From the NCBI GenBank assembly GCA_946626535.1, contig CAMOUK010000015.1:1-30108 (forward strand): DNA of 30,108 nt, given 5' to 3'. Each line of letters opens with the position of its first letter. Position 1 is the stretch's first letter. Position numbers and translations under genes: made by a program. The stretch is from an uncultured Caryophanales bacterium (GTDB taxonomy: Bacteria > Bacillota_I > Bacilli_A > Acholeplasmatales > Anaeroplasmataceae). Under the pieces are notes generated by a model that had not been told where the DNA came from, made no database searches, and worked only from the letters and a program-made list of their open reading frames with translations. Positions 1 through 8,311 of the stretch are shown piece after piece.

Positions 1-43
1 ATGGTAGTAAGTTAGATCTTGCGAGAGTAGGAAGTTGCCGGGC
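1..43 (+). rRNA. rrf: 5S ribosomal RNA, 3' end only
   Basis: The window opens inside a 5S rRNA. The stretch GCGAGAGTAGG followed by GTTGCCGGGC matches the conserved 3' part of bacterial 5S rRNA (loop E/helix IV and closing strand). The 5' two-thirds lie outside the window, so the exact end is estimated from the usual terminal GCCGGGC. An rRNA operon therefore probably precedes the window on the same strand, and a strong terminator follows at 62-89. Confidence 0.85.
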
Positions 44-61
44 TTATCTCTTTGATTAAAG

Positions 62-89
62 AAGACTGATGAAAATCAGTCTTTTTTTT
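62..89 (+). terminator. Rho-independent terminator of the rRNA operon
   Basis: AAGACTGAT and ATCAGTCTT form a perfect 9-bp stem closed by a GAAA tetraloop, followed directly by an unbroken T run. It closes the 5S transcript. Confidence 0.9.
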
Positions 90-91
90 AC

Positions 92-120
92 TTTAAAACT
101 CAAGTTTATTATTATATAAT
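92..120 (+). promoter_or_regulatory. Putative promoter of the DUF1295 gene
   Basis: A consensus TATAAT at 115-120 is preceded at 17 bp by TTTAAA, a weak -35. It lies between the rRNA terminator and the next gene, where a new promoter is needed. Confidence 0.5.
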
Positions 121-144
121 AAAAATAGTGTTTTGGAGAATTTT

Positions 145-996
145 ATGAATAAAAGAATTACTGGTATAATATTTCAAATTGTTTTATATTTATTAGTTTT
201 TATTATTTCTTATTTCTTATTTGAATATTTACCATATGAATTATGGTTAAATGTATTAATTGGAGATTTAATATCAACTGTTTTTGTATTTTTCTTTAGC
301 TTAATATTTAAAAATTCTTCAGCTTATGATCCTTATTGGAGTGTATATCCATTTATAGTTGTTTTATATATGGCTATAAAAAATGGATTTAATAATTATT
401 TTATATTTTTCTTTTTAGCAATAACAATCTGGTCATTTAGATTAACATTTAATTTCTTATATACATTTACATCCTTAAAACATGAGGATTGGCGCTATGA
501 GATGTTAAGAGAAAAATCTGGGTCTATGTTTGTATTTGTTAATTTTTTAGGAATTCATTTATTTCCAACATTAATTGTATATTTTTGCATGTTACCATTT
601 ATTATGGCTTTAAATGAACCAAATATATATTTATTGATTACATTCTTTATTTTTGCAATAATAGCTGTAATAATTGAAGGCTTATCAGATTTTCAAATGC
701 AAAAATATAGAAAAGAAAGATTGACAACATTTAATAGAAATGGCCTATGGAAATATTCAAGACATCCTAATTACTTTGGTGAAATAATGTTTTGGTGGAT
801 GATATTTATAATGGGCTTAGCCTATAACAATAATTATTTAACAATTATTGGTGCTGTTATAAATACATTCTTATTCTTATTTATATCAATTCCTTTAGCT
901 GATAAAAGACAGTCAAAAAAGCCAAATTTTATCGAATATAAGGAAAATACAAGAATGCTTTTGCCAATTTATAAAAAACAGAAGGAGAATGATTGA
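145..996 (+). CDS. DUF1295 family integral membrane protein
   Basis: This is a 283-residue polytopic membrane protein of the DUF1295 family, related to the C-terminal part of steroid 5-alpha-reductases and to isoprenylcysteine methyltransferases. The family signature is the C-terminal stretch NGLWKYSRHPNYFGE followed by an MFWW-containing helix, which in the superfamily lines the cofactor site. Seven or so hydrophobic helices precede and surround it. An in-frame TTG lies at 133, but GGAG at 135-138 sits 6 bases before the ATG at 145, so I start there. The stop overlaps the ribosome-site region of the next gene. Substrate and reaction are not known for bacterial members; a lipid-modifying role is only inference from the superfamily. 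Confidence 0.85.
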   Translation: MNKRITGIIFQIVLYLLVFIISYFLFEYLPYELWLNVLIGDLISTVFVFFFSLIFKNSSAYDPYWSVYPFIVVLYMAIKNGFNNYFIFFFLAITIWSFRLTFNFLYTFTSLKHEDWRYEMLREKSGSMFVFVNFLGIHLFPTLIVYFCMLPFIMALNEPNIYLLITFFIFAIIAVIIEGLSDFQMQKYRKERLTTFNRNGLWKYSRHPNYFGEIMFWWMIFIMGLAYNNNYLTIIGAVINTFLFLFISIPLADKRQSKKPNFIEYKENTRMLLPIYKKQKEND

Positions 997-997
997 T

Positions 998-1309
998 ATG
1001 TTAAAAATTTATGGAAGTAAAAATTGCCCTGATTGTATAAACGCAAAGGCAAATTTTGATTATTATAAAATTGAATATGAATTTATTGAAGTTTTAGATT
1101 CTTTAAAAAATTTAAAAGAATTCTTACATTATAGAGATAATAATCCAAAAGTTTTTGATAGATTAATTAAAATAGGTGATATTGGCCTTCCTTGTATTAT
1201 TGAAAATGATAATGTTTTTACAGATTGGGAAACTTATTTAAAAAATAAAGGTTTAGAAATTATAAATGTTACAAATGCATCTTGTAGCATAGGAAGTAAG
1301 AATTGTTAG
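998..1309 (+). CDS. Glutaredoxin-like thiol protein
   Basis: This is a 103-residue thioredoxin-fold protein. The N-terminus runs KIYGSKNCPDC, a beta strand followed by a CxxC active site (CPDC), as in glutaredoxins. Further on, a cis-proline-like segment (IGLPCIIEND) contains an extra cysteine. The C-terminal tail carries two more cysteines (NASC and KNC), which is unusual and could serve metal or disulfide chemistry. The ATG at 998 is preferred over the one at 989 because AAGGAG at 982-987 stands 10 bases before it and only 1 before the other. It starts 2 bases after the DUF1295 stop, so the two are co-translated. Its in vivo partner is unknown. Confidence 0.75.
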   Translation: MLKIYGSKNCPDCINAKANFDYYKIEYEFIEVLDSLKNLKEFLHYRDNNPKVFDRLIKIGDIGLPCIIENDNVFTDWETYLKNKGLEIINVTNASCSIGSKNC

Positions 1310-1319
1310 GTATAAAGAT

Positions 1320-3935
1320 ATGAAAAGATTTATTTTAGTTGATGGAAATTCATTGATGTATAGAGCTTATTATGGAATGAGCGCTAATACAAATTTAACA
1401 ACAAATTCAAAGGGTATATATACTAATGCTACCTATGGTTTTATTAGAATGATGGGGGCATTAGTAAATCAAAAATATGATAATATTTTAGTAGCCTTCG
1501 ATGCTGGAAAAGAAACATTAAGACATGCTTGGATGGCTGATTATAAGGCAGGACGTCCTCCTATGCCTGATGAATTTAGAATGCAAATAGCTTATATTAA
1601 AGAATATTTGGATTTAATGCGTATTAAACGTCATGAACAAAAGCTTTATGAGGCTGATGATATTATTGGTACTATGTCAAAGAAGGCAGAAGAACTTGGA
1701 TATCACGTTGATATTTATTCATCTGATAAGGATTTATTACAATTAATATCAGAAAATACAACAGTTCATTTAAATAGAAAGGGTATGAGTGAGCTCGACG
1801 ATTATACTCCTGAAAGCTTCTATGAAAAATATGGCATTAAATACACTCAATTTGTCGATTTAAAGGCCATTATGGGCGATAAGAGTGATAATCTAGCTGG
1901 TATTCCAGGTGTTGGTGAAAAAACAGGCGTAAAGCTTTTAAATGAATATAATGACCTAGAAGGTATCATCCAAAATATGGATAATATTAAGGGTGCTATG
2001 GGTCAAAAGATAAAAGATAATTATGAAAATGCTAGATTATGTAAGAAGATGGCAACTATAATTAGAGATTTTGATATTGAATTAAACTTTGAAGATACTA
2101 AGCGCCAAGAACCTGATTATGATAATTTAAGAAAGTTCTATACTGAATTAGAATTTAAATCATTATTAAAAGAAATGACTCAAGAAAAGGTTGTTCCTAC
2201 AGATTTAAAATATGAAATAATAAACGATTTTTCTAATGTTGATAAAATTTTAATAAATGATTCAGCATATATTTTTGAAACATTTGAATATAATTATCAT
2301 AAATCTCCTATTCTTGCTATAGGTGTTAAAAATAATTTAGGCTCATTTATTATTGATCCTAATAATATTTCAAATGATAATTTAAAGAAAATATTAGAAA
2401 ATGATAATATAAAAAAATCAATATTTGATTATAAGAGAGCCTATGTATTATGTAAAAGATATAATACTGAATTAAGAGGCGTTGATTTTGATTTATTACT
2501 TGCAACATATATCTTATCACCACAGGCAGTAAAGGATGATTTTAAGGGTGTTGCTTCATATTATGATTATGATGATGTTTATTTTGATGAACAAATATAT
2601 GGTAAGGGTGCTAAAAAGGCAATTCCTGATAAAAACATCATATATGAGCATGTAATAAAAAAAGCTAATGCTTTATATGAATTAAAAAATAAAGCTATAG
2701 AAAAGCTAGAAGAAAATAAACAATTATCACTTTTAACAGATATTGAAATTCCACTATCAAAAGTTTTAGGTAAGATGGAATTTAATGGTATGCTAATAGA
2801 TAAGGCTGAATTATATAAACAAAAGGCTGAATTAGAAGAAGCAATTAATAATATTGCTAAAGATATTTATCAAATTGTTGGACATGAATTTAATATATCA
2901 TCTCCAAAACAATTAGGTAGTGTACTATTTGAAGAATTAAATATTCCTTATCCTAAGAAAAAGGGAAGTACCTATTCAACAGATATTGAAGTTTTAGAAT
3001 CAATTAAAAAATTTAATCCAGTAGTTGAAAAAGTAATTGATTATAGAGCTAAAACAAAGCTTTATTCAACCTATGTTGCAGGTCTTCTAGATTTTATATA
3101 TCCAGATGGAAAGGTTCATACAATATTTGAACAAGCTTTAACTAATACAGGAAGACTTTCAAGTATTGAACCAAATCTCCAAAATATACCTATTAGAACA
3201 CCTGAAGGACATATGATTAGAAAGATGTTTGTTCCAACAAATCCTAATAATTCTATCTATTCTGCAGATTATTCTCAAATAGAGCTTAGAGTACTTGCCC
3301 ATATGGCTAATGTTAAGGGCTTAAAGGAAGCTTTTAATAATGGAATAGATATTCATACTAAGACAGCTATGGATGTCTTCCATAAGACAGAAATTACAAA
3401 AGAAGATAGAAGAAAAGCTAAGGCTGTTAATTTCGGTATCATCTATGGTATTTCAGCATTTGGTTTAGCTCAAGATATAGATATATCTAATTATGAGGCT
3501 AAACAATTTATAGATAGCTACTATGAGGCATATCCAGAAATTAAAAAATATATGGATGATACTATAGAATTTTGTAAACAAACAGGCTATGTAAAGACCC
3601 TAAAAAATAGAATTAGATATATACCTGAAATTAATTCTAAAATTTATATGCAGCGCGAATTTGCTAAAAGAATGGCAATGAATGCTCCAATTCAAGGTAG
3701 TGCGGCAGATATCATGAAGATTGCGATGGTAAATGTCGATAAAAAGATGGAAGAATTGAATTTGAAGAGTAAAATTTTAGTTCAAGTACATGATGAAATG
3801 GTATTTGAGGTTGAAAAGGGCGAAGAGGAAGTTTTACAAAATTTAGTAAGACAGGAAATGACCAGTGCTGTTAAGCTAGATGTAATACTTGAGGTTGGAG
3901 ATTCATTTGGTAAAAACTGGTATGAGGTGAAATAA
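1320..3935 (+). CDS. polA: DNA polymerase I
   Basis: This 871-residue, full-length family A polymerase fills gaps and removes RNA primers in replication and repair. The N-terminal 5' nuclease domain (about 1-290) keeps its metal-binding acidic residues in DGNSLMYRAYYG, YEADD, SSDKDLL and GDKSDN, followed by the GIPGVGEKTG helix-hairpin-helix. The middle domain (about 300-470) has lost the proofreading acids: IFETFEYN stands where FDTET is expected, and YKRA replaces YDRG. It is therefore probably structural only, as in Bacillus PolA. The polymerase domain has motif A (YSADYSQIELRVLAH), motif B (RRKAKAVNFGIIYG, with the Phe that discriminates against dideoxy substrates) and motif C (VQVHDEMVF). 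The stop overlaps the next start by one base (TAATG), showing coupling. Confidence 0.97.
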   Translation: MKRFILVDGNSLMYRAYYGMSANTNLTTNSKGIYTNATYGFIRMMGALVNQKYDNILVAFDAGKETLRHAWMADYKAGRPPMPDEFRMQIAYIKEYLDLMRIKRHEQKLYEADDIIGTMSKKAEELGYHVDIYSSDKDLLQLISENTTVHLNRKGMSELDDYTPESFYEKYGIKYTQFVDLKAIMGDKSDNLAGIPGVGEKTGVKLLNEYNDLEGIIQNMDNIKGAMGQKIKDNYENARLCKKMATIIRDFDIELNFEDTKRQEPDYDNLRKFYTELEFKSLLKEMTQEKVVPTDLKYEIINDFSNVDKILINDSAYIFETFEYNYHKSPILAIGVKNNLGSFIIDPNNISNDNLKKILENDNIKKSIFDYKRAYVLCKRYNTELRGVDFDLLLATYILSPQAVKDDFKGVASYYDYDDVYFDEQIYGKGAKKAIPDKNIIYEHVIKKANALYELKNKAIEKLEENKQLSLLTDIEIPLSKVLGKMEFNGMLIDKAELYKQKAELEEAINNIAKDIYQIVGHEFNISSPKQLGSVLFEELNIPYPKKKGSTYSTDIEVLESIKKFNPVVEKVIDYRAKTKLYSTYVAGLLDFIYPDGKVHTIFEQALTNTGRLSSIEPNLQNIPIRTPEGHMIRKMFVPTNPNNSIYSADYSQIELRVLAHMANVKGLKEAFNNGIDIHTKTAMDVFHKTEITKEDRRKAKAVNFGIIYGISAFGLAQDIDISNYEAKQFIDSYYEAYPEIKKYMDDTIEFCKQTGYVKTLKNRIRYIPEINSKIYMQREFAKRMAMNAPIQGSAADIMKIAMVNVDKKMEELNLKSKILVQVHDEMVFEVEKGEEEVLQNLVRQEMTSAVKLDVILEVGDSFGKNWYEVK

Positions 3936-4447
3936 TGGATCCTATTTTAAATAGAAGAAGTGTTAGAAGCTTTAATTTAGATAAAATGATTCCAAATGAT
4001 GTATTAGTAGATTTAATTAGACATGCTGAGGCTGCAGGTACAGCAAGACGTCAAAAATCTAGAGAATATATCATTATAGAAGATAAAAATATAATTGAAG
4101 AATTATCTAAGATATATACTAGAAGTACTATGAGAGTAAATGAATGTAATCAGATGATTGCAGTAATTGGAAAAAATCCAAATACTTTACCTTGTCCTCA
4201 ATTTGAGGCTACTGATTTAGCACTAGCTGCTCAAAATATTATGGTTAAGGCAGTAGACTATAAAATTGGTACTTGTATGCTTGGAACATATCCAGATGAA
4301 GAAAGAACAACTAAGGCTAGTCAGGTATTAAAATTAGAAGATAATAAATTTGTTTTCACATTTATTTGTCTTGGCTATCCAAAGGATGAAAATGCCTTTT
4401 ATGATATGAAAAAATTTGATGAGAGTGTCATATCTTATCTTAAATAA
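3935..4447 (+). CDS. Nitroreductase family flavoprotein
   Basis: This 170-residue protein is of the FMN-dependent nitroreductase/NAD(P)H oxidoreductase family. The N-terminal RRSVRSF motif contacts the FMN phosphate. The segment ATDLALAAQNIMVKAVDYKIGTCMLG matches the dimer-interface helix and following flavin-binding loop, and LGYPKDE is the typical C-terminal strand. The length suits the short members of the family. Its start codon overlaps the polA stop, so it is translated in the same operon. The physiological substrate cannot be told from sequence; the insertion AAGTARRQKSREY near residue 35 is its substrate-loop region. Confidence 0.88.
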   Translation: MDPILNRRSVRSFNLDKMIPNDVLVDLIRHAEAAGTARRQKSREYIIIEDKNIIEELSKIYTRSTMRVNECNQMIAVIGKNPNTLPCPQFEATDLALAAQNIMVKAVDYKIGTCMLGTYPDEERTTKASQVLKLEDNKFVFTFICLGYPKDENAFYDMKKFDESVISYLK

Positions 4448-4456
4448 GGAGTTTAT

Positions 4457-5269
4457 ATGCCTGAATTACCAGAAGTTGAAACTGTAAGAAGGGTCCTATT
4501 AAATAATTTAGCTAATTTAAAAATTAATGATGTTATTGTTAGATATGATAATATTATTGATCAAGATAAATATGAATTTATCAAAAATGTTAAAAATAAA
4601 ACTATCATAGATATTTTAAGAAGAGGAAAATTTTTAATCTTTAAATTAGATAAGGGCTATATTATTTCTCATCTTAGAATGGAAGGTAAATATTTTTATG
4701 TTGAGAATAATTCACTTGATAATAAGCACATTCATGTAATATTTAAATTATCAAATAATTATGACCTTTTATATCAGGATGTAAGAAAATTTGGTAGGAT
4801 GTTATATATAGAAGATGACATATATAATAAATTACCTTTATCTAAAGTTGGAATAGATTTAATTTTAGATAAACAAATTGATTATGACCAAATTTATGCT
4901 AAAATAATAAATAAGGCTCTTTTAATAAAAGAGACCCTACTTGATCAATCTATTATTGCGGGACTTGGTAATATTTATGTTGATGAAGTCTTATTTGCTT
5001 CAAAAATAAGACCTGATACATTATCTAAAGATATTACAATGGACCAATTAAAATCTATTATAAATGAATCAAAAAGAATCTTTGATTTAGCGATAGAAAA
5101 TAAAGGTACAACCATAAGAAGCTATACCTCAAGCTTAAATGTTAAGGGTAATTATCAAGATTTTTTAATGGTTCATACTAAAGAATATTGTAAAATATGT
5201 AATTCAAAAATAGAAAAAATTAAAATAGGTGGTAGGACAACTTATTTCTGTAAGAATTGTCAAAAGTAG
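4457..5269 (+). CDS. mutM: Formamidopyrimidine-DNA glycosylase (Fpg/MutM)
   Basis: This 270-residue bifunctional glycosylase/AP lyase excises 8-oxoguanine and formamidopyrimidines. The N-terminus is the canonical MPELPEVETVRR: after Met removal Pro forms the Schiff base and Glu is catalytic. RRGKFLIF carries the conserved beta-hairpin lysine, AGLGNIYVDEVLF is the helix-two-turn-helix, and the C-terminus is a four-cysteine zinc finger (CKIC and CKNC). A good site (AAGGAG) precedes the ATG. The position next to polA and coaE is the usual Firmicutes order polA-mutM-coaE. Confidence 0.97.
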   Translation: MPELPEVETVRRVLLNNLANLKINDVIVRYDNIIDQDKYEFIKNVKNKTIIDILRRGKFLIFKLDKGYIISHLRMEGKYFYVENNSLDNKHIHVIFKLSNNYDLLYQDVRKFGRMLYIEDDIYNKLPLSKVGIDLILDKQIDYDQIYAKIINKALLIKETLLDQSIIAGLGNIYVDEVLFASKIRPDTLSKDITMDQLKSIINESKRIFDLAIENKGTTIRSYTSSLNVKGNYQDFLMVHTKEYCKICNSKIEKIKIGGRTTYFCKNCQK

Positions 5270-5270
5270 T

Positions 5271-5861
5271 ATGAAGCGAATTATAGGGGTAACTGGCGGT
5301 ATTGCAAGTGGTAAATCTAACATCTGTAATATCATAAAAAATGAAGGATATGTAGTTATAGATTCTGATAAAATCGTAAGAGATTTATCAGAGGTAGGAC
5401 TACCTATATATAATGCAATAAAGGAAAGATTTGGCCAAGAATATTTAAATGATGATTTATCTTTAAATAAAAAGAAGTTAGCTAAATTAGTTTTTAATAA
5501 TTCAGGAGCTAAAATAGTATTAGATTCTATTACTCATCCTATTGTAAAAGAAGAGATTAAAAGACAAATTAATGAAATAAAAGAAGGAATTATATTTGTT
5601 GATGTTCCACTACTTTATGAGGCTAAATTTGAGACACTTTGCGATAAAGTAATTTGTGCATTTGTTAAAAAGAAGGTCCAAGTAGCGCGTTTAATGGAAA
5701 GAGATAAGATAGATGAGGACTACGCTTTAGCAAAAATACATTCTCAGATGGATTTATATTTAAAAAGAGAAAAGGCTGATTATGTAATAGATACAAGTGG
5801 TACATTTGAACAAACTAAAGAATTAGTAATAAATTTATTAAATGAAATAAAAGGGGAATAA
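5271..5861 (+). CDS. coaE: Dephospho-CoA kinase
   Basis: This protein phosphorylates the 3'-OH of dephospho-CoA in the last step of coenzyme A synthesis. It has 196 residues, the family's usual length. The P-loop GGIASGKS is at residues 8-15, DSDKIVRDL follows as the substrate-binding segment, and VDVPLLYE carries the nucleotide-kinase acid. A longer reading from a GTG at 5229 would lie inside mutM. I use the ATG at 5271, one base after the mutM stop, because homologs begin with MKRIIGVTGG-like sequence. There is no strong ribosome site, so translation is probably coupled to mutM. Confidence 0.95.
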   Translation: MKRIIGVTGGIASGKSNICNIIKNEGYVVIDSDKIVRDLSEVGLPIYNAIKERFGQEYLNDDLSLNKKKLAKLVFNNSGAKIVLDSITHPIVKEEIKRQINEIKEGIIFVDVPLLYEAKFETLCDKVICAFVKKKVQVARLMERDKIDEDYALAKIHSQMDLYLKREKADYVIDTSGTFEQTKELVINLLNEIKGE

Positions 5862-5866
5862 TAATT

Positions 5867-6214
5867 ATGGCAACATTTGAAACAAAAGAAAATGCAAAAG
5901 ACGAAGCTTTACAAACTCATTACTTTAAAGCTAGCTACGATCAAATTAAGGATGCTTATATTGAAATAATTAAAAAGCTTCATCATGAAATTTTATCTAT
6001 TAATGATGATTATGGTGAAATTTTTAGTGAGGTTCCACATTTTTCAGTTACAGCAAAAGTAATTATGCAAACTCCAAAAGAAACTTCAATTGATTTTTAC
6101 ATTTCATCAGAATATTTATTAGGTAATGGAAGTAAGACAAAGAAGTTCTTAAATAATGTATATCAAACAATTTCAAAAACTTATGAATTAAAGGGTGTAG
6201 GTCTACACAAATAG
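5867..6214 (+). CDS. Conserved small protein of unknown function
   Basis: This is a 115-residue soluble protein that I do not recognise. It has no signal peptide or membrane helix. It begins with an acidic/lysine-rich helix, then an alpha-beta pattern with alternating hydrophobic strands (FSVTAKVIMQ, SIDFYISSEYLL) and a C-terminal amphipathic helix ending GVGLHK. The fold could be a small lipid- or ligand-binding alpha/beta sandwich, but that is inference. It is 5 bases after coaE, with AAGGGGA as ribosome site, and 9 bases before dnaB, so it is co-expressed with the primosome genes. The codon pattern matches neighbouring genes, which argues for a real gene. Confidence 0.75.
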   Translation: MATFETKENAKDEALQTHYFKASYDQIKDAYIEIIKKLHHEILSINDDYGEIFSEVPHFSVTAKVIMQTPKETSIDFYISSEYLLGNGSKTKKFLNNVYQTISKTYELKGVGLHK

Positions 6215-6223
6215 AGGTATTAT

Positions 6224-7432
6224 ATGGCAACAAAATCAGTTGATAGCAAATCAAAATTTAATATTTATTCAAGCTTTACGCTATCAAGTGATGATGTATC
6301 TGTAATATCACTTTTATATACACCACTAATGGGTAGTGATGCATTAATGCTATATTTAGGATTTACATCACTACTTGAAAGAAATAACTTAAAGAGTGAA
6401 GAAATTACCCACCAGGATTTTTTTGATGTTTATTCATTAACTCCCGCAAGCTTTACTAAAGCTAGAATTAAGCTTGAAGGAATTGGTCTTTTAATTACAT
6501 ATCAAAATCCAGATGGTAATTATATTTATGTAGTATGTCCTCCACTAACAGCTAAAAACTTTATAAAGGATGCTACATTAGGTCTTTATTTATATGCAAA
6601 AACATCTAAAGAAACATTTGAATTTATTTCAAATCATTTTAAAGTTGAAGTAATTGATAAAGGAAAGGCAACAAATATAACAAAGTCATTTGATGAAGTT
6701 TATTCATCACAGGTTGATACAGAATATACATTTGATAAATTTAAATATATCTTAGGCAAAAAGCCTAATAAGAATTTGACAATCAACAATTATAATTTTG
6801 ATTTTGATTTCTTCTGTAAGGGTATAAACCTAGATTTCTTAGGTGCTGTTGGAGTTACTAAGTCATTTAGAGAACAAATATGTAATTTAGCATTTGTTTA
6901 TAAATTTAATGAGACAGATATGATAGATTTATATACTGAATCAATTACAAAACAAAACATCTTTAGTTATGGTATATTAAAGAAAAAGGCTAATGATTTG
7001 TTTATTCATAGAAAGAATATGAATGCGCCTAAATTGGTTTCTAAAGATGATGCAGTTCTCGAAAACAAGGAATTAATTGACTATTTAGACAATACCTCAC
7101 CTAAAGACCTTATAGAAGATGTATTAAAACAAATGAATCCTGAATTAAGCGATGATGAATTGTTCTATCCAAATTATTATTTGAGCAGAATAAATGATGT
7201 TTATTCTAGTATTGACTTACCTCGTGGTGTCTTGAATGCTATGATTTTGAAAGTATTCAAAGAAAAAGAAGAAATACCTACATTGGCTTATTTTAAAAAG
7301 GTGGCAAATACATGGATTCGTGATAATGTATTTTCGACTGCAGATGCAACACGATATGTAACCTCTACTAAAGATAATAGAAAAGCTAATACAGAGGACG
7401 ATTCTACAGGATTTGGAGGAAATGTATTATGA
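6224..7432 (+). CDS. dnaB: Replication initiation/membrane attachment protein DnaB
   Basis: This is the Firmicutes-type DnaB (not the helicase), which works with DnaD and DnaI to load the replicative helicase at oriC and at restarted forks. It has 402 residues. The N-terminal winged-helix region (about 20-110) includes VISLLYTPLMGSDALMLYLGF. The C-terminal DnaB/DnaD-type helical domain includes YPNYYLSRINDVYSSIDLPRGVLNAMILKVF and an aromatic YFKKVANTW motif (about 310-370), matching the YxxxIxxxW-type element of the DnaD family. The stop overlaps the dnaI start (ATGA), the conserved dnaB-dnaI arrangement. Identification rests on these motifs plus context. Confidence 0.9.
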   Translation: MATKSVDSKSKFNIYSSFTLSSDDVSVISLLYTPLMGSDALMLYLGFTSLLERNNLKSEEITHQDFFDVYSLTPASFTKARIKLEGIGLLITYQNPDGNYIYVVCPPLTAKNFIKDATLGLYLYAKTSKETFEFISNHFKVEVIDKGKATNITKSFDEVYSSQVDTEYTFDKFKYILGKKPNKNLTINNYNFDFDFFCKGINLDFLGAVGVTKSFREQICNLAFVYKFNETDMIDLYTESITKQNIFSYGILKKKANDLFIHRKNMNAPKLVSKDDAVLENKELIDYLDNTSPKDLIEDVLKQMNPELSDDELFYPNYYLSRINDVYSSIDLPRGVLNAMILKVFKEKEEIPTLAYFKKVANTWIRDNVFSTADATRYVTSTKDNRKANTEDDSTGFGGNVL

Positions 7433-8259
7433 TTCCAGATGATATCACATTTGAAGAAATAAAAAAGAAATATCCTGATGCTACTTTAAAAAATATAAAT
7501 GAATATATTAATATGATTTTCGAACAAGCTAATTGTAAGGCTTGTAAGGGACTTGATTGCTGTCAAAATTCAAATGTTGGAATGGTTCTTGACTGTAAGA
7601 ATGATAGTTTCTATTTTAAAGAATGTAAGTATAAAACGCAAAACAATCTTAAAATTCATTCAAAATCTAAAATAGTAAATTTGTTTTTGCCGGATAATGT
7701 ATTGAATGCTACTTTGTTTGATTATGATCAAAATTGTGAAAGTAGAAGAAAAATTATAGCACACGTAAATAAATTGATGGCTAATTATGACTCATGTGAA
7801 AAGAGAAAAGGCCTTGTTTTATGTGGCCAGTTTTCAATCGGAAAGACATATACTTTGTCAGTTATAGCTAATATGCTTGCTGATAACAATATTTCATCTA
7901 TGTTAGTTTATTTTCCGGATTTTGTAGGTAGTTTGAAGAATAATATTGGAGATTCAAATTTCGAACGCATAATGTCAAATATAAGAGATTGCGATGCCTT
8001 GCTACTAGATGATTTAGGTGCTGAAAATCTAACACCGTGGGTAAGAGATGAAATATTAGGACCTATTATCAATTATAGGTTAATGGAAAATAAACCGTTA
8101 TTTATCTCTACAAATTTGAATTCGATGGCCGATATAAAGGAATACTTAGCTATTGATAAATCAAAGCAAGGTCAGTTAAAGGCTAATCGAATTTATGCAA
8201 GACTAGATGATTTAGTGTACTTTGTAGATATGAGTGATTCAAAAAGATATAGCAGATAG
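7429..8259 (+). CDS. dnaI: Primosomal protein DnaI (helicase loader)
   Basis: This AAA+ ATPase of 276 residues loads the DnaC helicase ring onto DNA. An N-terminal domain (1-100) has a cysteine cluster CKACKGLDCC plus later cysteines, matching the zinc-binding helicase-interaction domain of Bacillus DnaI. The ATPase domain has Walker A GQFSIGKTY (about residue 134) and Walker B ALLLDDLGAE (about 190). It is followed by sensor 1 (PLFISTNLN) and an arginine-rich C-terminus (RIYARLDDL). It overlaps dnaB by four bases. Leucine TTG codons are more frequent here than in polA or thrS, a mild compositional difference. A terminator begins within its last codons. Confidence 0.95.
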   Translation: MIPDDITFEEIKKKYPDATLKNINEYINMIFEQANCKACKGLDCCQNSNVGMVLDCKNDSFYFKECKYKTQNNLKIHSKSKIVNLFLPDNVLNATLFDYDQNCESRRKIIAHVNKLMANYDSCEKRKGLVLCGQFSIGKTYTLSVIANMLADNNISSMLVYFPDFVGSLKNNIGDSNFERIMSNIRDCDALLLDDLGAENLTPWVRDEILGPIINYRLMENKPLFISTNLNSMADIKEYLAIDKSKQGQLKANRIYARLDDLVYFVDMSDSKRYSR

Positions 8260-8274
8260 TTATATCTTTTTTTT
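8241..8274 (+). terminator. Terminator of the polA-dnaI operon
   Basis: AAAAAGATATA and TATATCTTTTT form an 11-bp stem that overlaps the end and stop codon of dnaI, with a T run after it. Confidence 0.75.
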
Positions 8275-8280
8275 ATTCTG

Positions 8281-8289
8281 TGTTATAAT
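8281..8289 (+). promoter_or_regulatory. Extended -10 promoter of the CstA gene
   Basis: TGTTATAAT at 8281-8289 is an extended -10 (TGn plus TATAAT) in the short gap after the dnaI terminator, 23 bases before the cstA start. No good -35 is seen, as is common for extended -10 promoters. Confidence 0.55.
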
Positions 8290-8311
8290 AATAGAATAAG
8301 ATGGTGATATT

